From assembly GCA_013361975.1 (NCBI GenBank), contig JABFXB010000035.1, forward strand, positions 1-5,697: a DNA stretch of 5,697 nt. The letters are read 5' to 3'. The position numbers and the translations under genes are program-made. Under the pieces are notes generated by a model that had not been told where the DNA came from, searched no databases, and saw only the letters and a list, made by a program, of their open reading frames with translations. Source of the DNA: Dermatophilaceae bacterium (GTDB lineage: Bacteria; Actinomycetota; Actinomycetes; Actinomycetales; Dermatophilaceae). Of this stretch, positions 1 through 4,860 are shown piece after piece. Within the stretch, counting starts at the first letter, position 1. Every line of letters begins with the position of its first letter.

Positions 1-61
1 CCTCGAGGGCCACCGACGGCTGGCCCGGGAAGTCGGCGCTCGGGTAGGCGAGGGTGCTCAT
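1..61 (-). CDS. N-terminal fragment of an unidentified protein (partial, runs off left edge)
   Basis: Only the first 20 codons are inside the window. The start is ATG (complement of 59-61) and the protein begins MSTLAYPSADFPGQ, followed by PSVALE. The start is well supported: AAAGGAA (complement of 68-74) lies 6 nt upstream, the best-placed ribosome binding site on this strand. It is on the same strand as the CCA-adding enzyme and downstream of it, separated by 126 bp, so it may be read from its own promoter or by read-through. There is no signal peptide or hydrophobic stretch in the visible part, which suggests a cytoplasmic protein. The 'PSV-x-L-E' pattern after a short polar start recalls small actinobacterial proteins with an LpqN/DUF1795-like beta fold, but 20 residues cannot settle this. 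I do not recognise the gene. Confidence 0.7.
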   Translation of the reverse strand, partial: MSTLAYPSADFPGQPSVALE

Positions 62-67
62 GGCTCG

Positions 68-74
68 TTCCTTT
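68..74 (-). promoter_or_regulatory. Ribosome binding site of the left-edge gene
   Basis: On the minus strand this reads AAAGGAA, complementary to the 16S rRNA 3' end, with a 6-nt spacer to the ATG ending at 59. It fixes the start of the left-edge gene. Confidence 0.7.
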
Positions 75-150
75 CGGTCGTTCCCGCTGGCGTCGGGGAC
101 GGCGCGGTCAGTCAATCATTCACTGTGCGCGGTGTCAGGTCGGCCGAGGT

Positions 151-164
151 GGGGAGCACTCCCC
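151..164 (-). terminator. Short GC-rich hairpin after pcnA, possible weak terminator
   Basis: The sequence GGGGAGCACTCCCC is a near-perfect inverted repeat: a 5-bp stem GGGGA/TCCCC around GCAC. It lies 24 bases past the pcnA stop codon (188-190) in the direction of transcription. No T-tract follows on the minus strand, so as an intrinsic terminator it is weak. Actinobacterial terminators often lack a U-tract, which keeps the possibility open. It could equally be chance in a GC-rich spacer. Confidence 0.25.
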
Positions 165-187
165 TGCACGTGAGGCGGCCGGTCGGG

Positions 188-1687
188 TCAGGCCGACGGC
201 TCGCGCGCAGCCCACCACGCGAGCAGCTTCTCGCGGGCGGCCTCCTTGCCGATGGGACCGTCGTCGAGGCGCACCGACAGCAGGTAGTCGTACGCCTCGC
301 CGAGCACCGGCCCGGGCCGGATGCCGAGCGCCTGGGCGATCTCGTTGCCGTTGAGCTCGGGGCGCACGGCGGCGAGCTCCTCCTCGGCCGCCAGCCGTTC
401 GATGCGGGCCTCGAGGTCGTCGTAGGCGCGGGAGAGCCGCTGGGCCTTGCGCACGTTGCGGGTCGTGCTGTCGGAGCGCGTGAGCCGGTGCAGGCGCGAC
501 AGCAGCGGCCCGGCGTCGGTGACGTAGCGCCGCACCGCCGAGTCGGTCCACTGCCCGTCGCCGTAGCCGTGGAAGCGCAGGTGCAGCTCGACGAGGCGCG
601 CGACCTGCTTGGTCGTGTCCTTGTCGAAGCGCATCGCCTTCATCCGCTTGGTCGTGAGCTTCGCGCCCACGAGCTCGTGGTGGTGGAACGAGACACCGCC
701 GCCGTCCTCGAACCGGCGGGTGGCCGGCTTGCCGATGTCGTGGAGGAGCGCGGCGAGGCGCAGCACGAGGTCGGGTCCGGGCACCGACTCGGCGGGGCCG
801 TCGGCCGGGCCCTCGAGGTCGATCGCCTGCTCGAGGACGATGAGCGAGTGCTCGTAGACGTCCTTGTGGCGGTGGTGCTCGTCGAGCTCGAGGCGCAGCG
901 CCGGCAGCTCGGGCAGGAACACGTCGGCGAGGCCGGTGTCGACGAGCAGGGTCAGCCCCAGCCGTGGGGCGGGTGACAGGAGCAGCTTGGTGAACTCGTC
1001 GCGTACGCGTTCTGCCGAGATGATGGAGAGGGTGTCCGCGCGCTCGGCCATCGCCCCCCGCACCTGCGGGGCCACGTCGAAACCGAGCTGGGAGGCGAAG
1101 CGGGCCGCACGCATCATCCGGAGGGGGTCGTCGGCGAAGGACTCCTCCGGTGCGGCCGGGGTCATGAGCCGGCGGGTGACGAGGTCGGACAGGCCGCCGT
1201 GGACGTCGACGAACTCGAGGCTCGGCAGCCGGATGGCCATCGCGTTCACCGTGAAGTCGCGTCGCACGAGGTCGCCCTCGAGGCTGTCGCCGAACATCAC
1301 CTCCGGCTTGCGGGACGTGCGGTCGTAGGTGTCGGCGCGATAGGTCGTGATCTCGATGACGTGGGCGCCCTTGCGCAACCCGATGGTGCCGAACTCCCGA
1401 CCGATGTCCCAGTGGGCGTCGGCCCAGCCGACGACGACCGCGAGGATCTCGTCGGGCTTGGCGTCGGTGGTCAGGTCGAGGTCGGGCGAGACCCGGCCGA
1501 GGAAGGCGTCGCGTACGGGACCACCGACGAGGGCCAGCTCGTGCCCGGCCGTGGCGAAGCGCTCGCCGAGCTCGGTGAGGAGCGGCAGCACGGGGGCGAG
1601 GCGGGCGACGGCGGCCCTCAGGAGCGGGAGACCGGCATCGGCCTGCTCGGCTCCACCGGTCACGGGCGTGTCGGGTCGGTCTGGCAC
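188..1687 (-). CDS. pcnA: CCA-adding tRNA nucleotidyltransferase with C-terminal HD domain
   Basis: This cytoplasmic enzyme adds or repairs the 3'-terminal CCA of tRNAs using CTP and ATP. It has 499 residues, the usual size of the actinobacterial family (M. tuberculosis PcnA type). Visible motifs are the class II nucleotidyltransferase signature GGPVRD (55-60), catalytic carboxylates D69 and D71 in DLDLTTDA, RRDFTVNAM (142-150) with the DDPLRMMRAARF head/neck motif (186-197), then an HD phosphohydrolase domain with LLHDIGKP (H316, D317) and HHHE (335-338). The C-terminus has the conserved LNGNEIAQALGI. The start GTG at 1687 was chosen because TAGGCT lies 7 nt upstream, as in a leaderless mRNA; a second in-frame GTG at 1663 is possible (491 aa). 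The frame stays open far upstream, but that part overlaps the Nudix gene and is not coding. It is divergent from the Nudix gene. Family members without CCA specificity (poly(A) polymerases) exist, but this subfamily in actinobacteria is the CCA enzyme. Confidence 0.95.
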   Translation of the reverse strand: MPDRPDTPVTGGAEQADAGLPLLRAAVARLAPVLPLLTELGERFATAGHELALVGGPVRDAFLGRVSPDLDLTTDAKPDEILAVVVGWADAHWDIGREFGTIGLRKGAHVIEITTYRADTYDRTSRKPEVMFGDSLEGDLVRRDFTVNAMAIRLPSLEFVDVHGGLSDLVTRRLMTPAAPEESFADDPLRMMRAARFASQLGFDVAPQVRGAMAERADTLSIISAERVRDEFTKLLLSPAPRLGLTLLVDTGLADVFLPELPALRLELDEHHRHKDVYEHSLIVLEQAIDLEGPADGPAESVPGPDLVLRLAALLHDIGKPATRRFEDGGGVSFHHHELVGAKLTTKRMKAMRFDKDTTKQVARLVELHLRFHGYGDGQWTDSAVRRYVTDAGPLLSRLHRLTRSDSTTRNVRKAQRLSRAYDDLEARIERLAAEEELAAVRPELNGNEIAQALGIRPGPVLGEAYDYLLSVRLDDGPIGKEAAREKLLAWWAAREPSA

Positions 1688-1694
1688 GCGCCCC

Positions 1695-1700
1695 AGCCTA
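1695..1700 (-). promoter_or_regulatory. -10 box of pcnA, probably leaderless
   Basis: On the minus strand the sequence is TAGGCT, then 7 nt (GGGGCGC), then the GTG start at 1687. This fits the actinobacterial TANNNT -10 box with transcription starting at or next to the start codon. The expected -35 region (about 1718-1723) reads CGGGGC and is not consensus. Strong support comes only from spacing and the hexamer. A GGGG at 1691-1694 could alternatively act as a weak ribosome binding site if transcription starts further upstream. Confidence 0.55.
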
Positions 1701-1767
1701 GTGAGGCGCGAGGACCGGCCCCGGCGACGATCGACGAGCACCCCGTGCCGCCCCACCACGGAGGTCG

Positions 1768-1784
1768 CCGTCGGTTGCCGACGG
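1768..1784. repeat. Inverted repeat CCGTCGG-TTG-CCGACGG in the divergent promoter region
   Basis: Two perfect 7-bp arms are separated by 3 bp, in the middle of the spacer between the divergent pcnA and Nudix starts. It lies about 75-91 bp upstream of the Nudix start and 81-97 bp upstream of the pcnA start. Its half-site CCGACG recurs in the palindrome at 1815-1826. It could be an operator for a dimeric regulator; chance is not excluded at this GC content. Confidence 0.35.
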
Positions 1785-1814
1785 GTCGGCGAGCAGGCGC
1801 GTGGCGCAGCCGGT

Positions 1815-1826
1815 CCCGACGTCGGG
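1815..1826. promoter_or_regulatory. Perfect 12-bp palindrome CCCGACGTCGGG, candidate operator
   Basis: The sequence is identical to its own reverse complement. Its right end overlaps the expected -35 position of the Nudix promoter (about 1824-1829 for the -10 box at 1847-1852), a typical place for a repressor or activator site. Its half-site CCGACG is shared with the inverted repeat centred 44-45 bp to the left. No regulator is encoded in the window, so the function is inferred from position only. Confidence 0.35.
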
Positions 1827-1846
1827 GCGGTTCGGCCGCGGCCCGT

Positions 1847-1852
1847 TATGGT
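1847..1852 (+). promoter_or_regulatory. -10 box of the Nudix-DUF6049 operon, probably leaderless
   Basis: TATGGT matches TANNNT and ends 6 nt before the GTG start codon at 1859. Transcription would begin at or beside that codon, giving a leaderless mRNA. No purine-rich ribosome binding site is seen in front of this GTG, which agrees with leaderless initiation. No convincing -35 box is visible. Confidence 0.6.
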
Positions 1853-1858
1853 GGCGAT

Positions 1859-2344
1859 GTGAGCGCGCAGCCCGTCCCCGCCCCCGTGCCGGGGAGGCGC
1901 CTGCCCGCCGTAGAGGAACGCTCTGCCGGAGGCATCGTCGTCGACGTGCGCGAAGGTCTCGCGCTCATCGCGATCATCGCGCGGCGCAACCGGGCCGGGC
2001 GCATCGAGTGGTGCCTGCCCAAGGGGCACGTCGAGCCCGGCGAGACCCTCGTCGAGACCGCTGCGCGCGAGGTGGCGGAGGAGACCGGGATCGTGGGGCG
2101 GGTCCTGGTCGAGCTCGGCACGATCGACTACTGGTTCGCCACCTCCAACAAGCGCGTGCACAAGTTCGTGCACCACTACCTCCTCGAGGCCACCGGTGGT
2201 GAGCTCTCGATCGAGAACGACCCCGACCACGAGGCCATCGACGTCGCCTGGATGCGCCTCGACGAGGTGCACCGCAGGCTGACCTTCCCCAACGAGCGCC
2301 GCATCGCCCAGGCGGCGTGGAACCGGCTGGCGGGGACGGCGTGA
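1859..2344 (+). CDS. Nudix hydrolase (MutT4/Rv3908-type)
   Basis: A 161-residue cytoplasmic Nudix hydrolase, expected to cleave a nucleoside diphosphate linked to another group, releasing a monophosphate. The Nudix box is perfect: G56, E62, R70, E71, E74, E75 and G77 fit GX5EX7REUXEEXGU, with the Mg-binding REVAEE intact. A strand with SAGGIVV (22-28) precedes it and WCLPKGH (51-57) leads into the box. The first ~18 residues are Pro/Ala-rich and look disordered. GTG 1859 was chosen because TATGGT sits 6 nt upstream and because the protein then starts just before the conserved fold; the frame is open further upstream but carries no Nudix-like sequence. It is co-transcribed with the DUF6049 gene through a 4-nt overlap. 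Its place matches M. tuberculosis Rv3908 (MutT4). The substrate cannot be read from the sequence: oxidised or canonical dNTPs, dinucleoside polyphosphates and others remain possible. Confidence 0.9.
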   Translation: MSAQPVPAPVPGRRLPAVEERSAGGIVVDVREGLALIAIIARRNRAGRIEWCLPKGHVEPGETLVETAAREVAEETGIVGRVLVELGTIDYWFATSNKRVHKFVHHYLLEATGGELSIENDPDHEAIDVAWMRLDEVHRRLTFPNERRIAQAAWNRLAGTA

Positions 2345-4797
2345 TCCACGCAGGGTCGCGGCGTCCCGGATCGAACGGGCGTCGCGTGACCCGCCTCGCT
2401 CGCCGGCTGGCTGCCACTGCGACCGTGCTGGCTGCCCTGGCGACGACGTCGGGTGGCGTGCTCGCGAGCGCCGCCGTGAGCACCCGGCCGTGGGAGGCCT
2501 CGCCGTACGGTCCCGCCGCCTCGTCACACGCACCGGCGTCGGGGCCGGCCGGCACCTCGCCGGCCCGACCTCGCGCCGTGACCCCGGCCCGTGACGTCGC
2601 CGTGGTCGTGCTCGACTCGATGACGCCCGCCGTCGTCGCCCCGGGCACCGACCTCACCATCACGGGATCCGTCACGGCCCCGCTCACCGGGCCGCTCACC
2701 GGGCCGACCGTGCGGGTGGTGCGAGGTGAGGTCGTGGTCAACCAGCGCGCGGCCCTCGACGGCTGGGCATCCGGCCGCACGGCCGCGTCGGGCGCCACCA
2801 TCGACACCACGACGCTGCCCGGCGTCGCGGCAGGACAGACCCGCGCCTTCACCGCCACCATCCCCTGGCGGCAGCTGCGCTCCGACGACGCGTTCGCGGC
2901 CGTGCCGATCTCGGTCGAGGTCGTGCAGCAGGGGGCGACCGAGCCGACGGGCACCACGCGTACGTTCGTGGCCTGGAACGGACGCAAGGAGTACCTGCCG
3001 CTCAAGGTGGCCACCGTGCTGCCTCTGACGCTCGACCCCGACGTCGGGCTCTTCTCCCGCGACGACACCACCCGCGAGACCGCCTGGCAGCGGGCCATCG
3101 GCACCGACTCGCGCGTCGAGCGCATCCTCACCGGCACCCGCGGCCGGCCGGTCACCCTGGCCGTCGACCCGGCCGTGCTCGGCACCAGCGCTGCCGGCGG
3201 TCAGGGCGGCAACAGCCCCACCCCGACGGGCACTCCCACAGGCCCTTCGACGAGCACCGGCACGCCGTCGCGGGGCGGCACGACGCCCGGTGCCACGACG
3301 CCCGGTGCCACGACGTCCGGCGCCAGCTCCGGCACGCCGGCACCGACGGGCACGACGGGTTCCACGGGCACCGCACCGACCTCCACCCCCACCGGCGGGC
3401 AGCCCACCCAGTCACCGGCCACGCAGGCCATCGCCCGCCTGGGCGACGCCCTGCGCTCCCAGCTGGCCGGCCACGACCTCTGGGCCCTGCCGTACGCCGA
3501 CGCCGACATCGCGGCCACCGTGGGCACGGCCCCCGCCAACGCCCTGGTGCGCGACCTGGTCACCCGCGCCGCCGGGCTCGGCCAGCGCCTCGAGCAGCCG
3601 GTGCGCTCCGACATCGTCTGGCCGGTCGACGGCCTGCTGCCGGCAGGACGCGAGCAGGGCATCCGCACCCTCCTGTCCACGACCCCCGTCAAGAAGCCCG
3701 CCGGCATCGTCGTCAACGCCGCGGCCGTGACGAAGGCCACGGCGTACACGCCCACCGCCCGACGGGTGGCGACAGGCGGCACCCGGCTGCTCGCGTACGA
3801 CCCCCGCCTGTCGGCCCTGCTGCCCAGGCGGAGCGACCCGAGCCCGGTCCTGTCCACCCAGCGCTACCTCGCCGAGACGCTCGTGCTGCTCGGCGAGCGC
3901 GCGGGCACCCAGCGTTCGGTCCTCGTCACGGCGCCCCGCTCCTACGACCCCGACGGCGCCGGCCTCGCCTCCTTCCTCGCCGCGACGGCGAGCGCGCCCT
4001 GGCTCGAGCCGGTCGACGCCGCCTCGCTCCTCACCGACGACGGCAGTGACAAGGCCGAGGTGCAGACGCGGCCCACGAGCGCCGTCGCCTCGGCCGCGGC
4101 GCGCCCCGTCCTCGACGCCGGCCGGCTCCGGCAGATGGCCGAGCAGCGCGACACGCTGCTCAGCGTCTCCTCGGTCCTCCGCGACGGCGCGCAGTTCGAG
4201 CGCACGTACCGCGACGTGCTCGACGAGCTCGCCAGCGCCCGCTGGCGCGACCGGCCGGGCTCGTGGGGCAGCCTCGCGAGCTCCGTCGCGCGGGACGTGC
4301 GCGCGGCGACCAGCGCGATCCGGGTCGTGCCCCGCACGAGCACGATCAACCTGCTCGCCGAGAACGGCACCCTGCGCATCACCCTCGAGAACGGCCTCGA
4401 CTACACCGTCGAGGGCATCCGTCTGCGGCTCGTGCCCGACAACCCGCGCATCCGCGTCGTGGCCCAGCCCGACCCGATCTCGATCGGGCCCGGGTCCCGC
4501 ACGAACGTGCCGGTCGAGGTGGCCGCGGTCGCGGCGGGACGAGCGCAGATCCGGGCCTTCCTGACCACCGCCGACGGCACGATGATCGGCTCTCCCGCGA
4601 CGATCCCGGTGTCGGCCAACCCGCTCGACGGGGCCATCTACTGGGTCGGCGGCGTCCTCGCCGGACTGGTGCTGCTCGCCGGTGTGCTGCGCGCCGTGTT
4701 CCGGGGCACCTCGCGCGTCGACGAGATCGCCGACATCGAGGCGGTCACCGCGGCACACCAGACGCTCGGCGATGCGGACGACAGGGATCGGCACTGA
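2341..4797 (+). CDS. DUF6049-type exported, membrane-anchored protein (Rv3909-like)
   Basis: An 818-residue protein of unknown biochemical role, expected outside the cell and anchored by its C-terminus. Order of parts: Arg-rich n-region (7-22), hydrophobic signal segment (about 23-42) with an Ala-Ser-Ala cleavage-like site at 42-44; Pro/Ala-rich stretch (50-80); a beta-rich, Ig-like region (about 86-212); a domain containing LAVDPAVLG (273-281) and HDLWALPYADADIAA (378-392), motifs I associate with the DUF6049 family; between them a Thr/Gly/Pro/Ser-rich insert (283-362); a second beta-rich region (about 665-760); one transmembrane helix (about 766-787); and a charged 31-residue cytoplasmic tail. 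Start GTG 2341 overlaps the Nudix stop as GTGA and has GGGGA 4 nt upstream, suggesting translational coupling. In-frame GTGs at 2317 and 2386 are alternatives; 2386 would give a shorter, equally good signal peptide. Homologues sit beside murJ, so a cell-wall role is inferred. Confidence 0.85.
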   Translation: MIHAGSRRPGSNGRRVTRLARRLAATATVLAALATTSGGVLASAAVSTRPWEASPYGPAASSHAPASGPAGTSPARPRAVTPARDVAVVVLDSMTPAVVAPGTDLTITGSVTAPLTGPLTGPTVRVVRGEVVVNQRAALDGWASGRTAASGATIDTTTLPGVAAGQTRAFTATIPWRQLRSDDAFAAVPISVEVVQQGATEPTGTTRTFVAWNGRKEYLPLKVATVLPLTLDPDVGLFSRDDTTRETAWQRAIGTDSRVERILTGTRGRPVTLAVDPAVLGTSAAGGQGGNSPTPTGTPTGPSTSTGTPSRGGTTPGATTPGATTSGASSGTPAPTGTTGSTGTAPTSTPTGGQPTQSPATQAIARLGDALRSQLAGHDLWALPYADADIAATVGTAPANALVRDLVTRAAGLGQRLEQPVRSDIVWPVDGLLPAGREQGIRTLLSTTPVKKPAGIVVNAAAVTKATAYTPTARRVATGGTRLLAYDPRLSALLPRRSDPSPVLSTQRYLAETLVLLGERAGTQRSVLVTAPRSYDPDGAGLASFLAATASAPWLEPVDAASLLTDDGSDKAEVQTRPTSAVASAAARPVLDAGRLRQMAEQRDTLLSVSSVLRDGAQFERTYRDVLDELASARWRDRPGSWGSLASSVARDVRAATSAIRVVPRTSTINLLAENGTLRITLENGLDYTVEGIRLRLVPDNPRIRVVAQPDPISIGPGSRTNVPVEVAAVAAGRAQIRAFLTTADGTMIGSPATIPVSANPLDGAIYWVGGVLAGLVLLAGVLRAVFRGTSRVDEIADIEAVTAAHQTLGDADDRDRH
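2680..2703 (+). repeat. 12-bp tandem duplication inside the DUF6049 gene
   Basis: The 12-bp unit CCGCTCACCGGG occurs twice in a row without mismatch. In frame it encodes a PLTG-PLTG repeat at residues about 114-121, between two predicted strands of the N-terminal Ig-like region. It looks like a recent in-frame slippage product lengthening a loop. Confidence 0.8.
3187..3426 (+). other. Region coding a low-complexity Thr/Gly/Pro/Ser insert
   Basis: Residues 283-362 of the DUF6049 protein are almost only Thr, Gly, Pro, Ser and Ala, with no hydrophobic core residues and a single Arg as the only charged residue. The segment starts directly after the conserved LAVDPAVLG and ends before the conserved TQAIARLGDALRSQL helix, so it is an insertion within a folded domain rather than a link between domains. 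It should be disordered, surface-exposed, and a plausible site of O-mannosylation, since actinobacteria glycosylate Thr/Pro-rich exported segments (inference). Confidence 0.8.
3279..3323 (+). repeat. 15-bp tandem repeat, three units, within the low-complexity insert
   Basis: The unit CACGACGCCCGGTGC occurs twice perfectly (3279-3293, 3294-3308) and a third time with two changes (3309-3323: C to T at 3316, T to C at 3321). In frame it encodes TTPGA, TTPGA, TTSGA. Unit length is a multiple of three, so copy-number change keeps the frame; strain length variation is likely. Confidence 0.85.
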
Positions 4798-4804
4798 GTC
4801 GTCC

Positions 4805-4810
4805 TAGGAT
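4805..4810 (+). promoter_or_regulatory. -10 box in front of the pseudokinase gene
   Basis: TAGGAT fits the TANNNT -10 pattern and lies 8 bp after the DUF6049 stop. Transcription would start near 4816-4817, leaving a leader of about 45 nt with a clear ribosome binding site, in contrast to the two leaderless promoters to the left. No good -35 box is seen in the end of the preceding gene. It suggests the pseudokinase gene can be transcribed apart from the Nudix-DUF6049 pair. Confidence 0.45.
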
Positions 4811-4844
4811 GGGGGCCGAGCCACGCATCCACGCACACCAGGAC

Positions 4845-4851
4845 GAGGAGG
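4845..4851 (+). promoter_or_regulatory. Ribosome binding site GAGGAGG that sets the pseudokinase start
   Basis: GAGGAGG is nearly perfectly complementary to the 16S rRNA 3' end. It is 9 nt from the GTG at 4861 but directly abuts the in-frame GTG at 4852, so 4861 is the start. Confidence 0.8.
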
Positions 4852-4860
4852 GTGACGCAC

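Noticed and set aside
125..976. 283-residue open frame on the plus strand opposite pcnA
   Set aside because: It lies antisense to conserved pcnA codons and has shadow-frame composition; no recognisable motif or ribosome binding site.
1199..1858. Upstream extension of the Nudix frame on the plus strand
   Set aside because: It is antisense to pcnA, carries no motif, and a promoter-like TATGGT directly before GTG 1859 marks the real start.
1688..2533. Upstream extension of the pcnA reading frame to a 781-residue protein
   Set aside because: The extra part is antisense to the Nudix gene and the start of the DUF6049 gene, is Arg/Asp-rich with no domain, and the family is about 480-500 residues long.
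3187..3426. Mobile element or CRISPR-like repeat in the repeat-rich stretch
   Set aside because: The repeats are short, contiguous and in frame with the host gene, with no spacers, terminal inverted repeats or transposase.
3412..4794. 460-residue open frame on the minus strand
   Set aside because: It is antisense to the well-supported DUF6049 gene and has the Arg/Gly/Ala/Val composition typical of shadow frames at high GC; no domain is visible.
4852..4860. Alternative GTG start of the kinase-like gene at 4852
   Set aside because: The ribosome binding site ends at 4851, leaving no spacer; GTG 4861 has a proper 9-nt spacer.
4798..4860. Intrinsic terminator after the DUF6049 gene
   Set aside because: No stable hairpin or T-tract is present; read-through into the pseudokinase gene remains possible.
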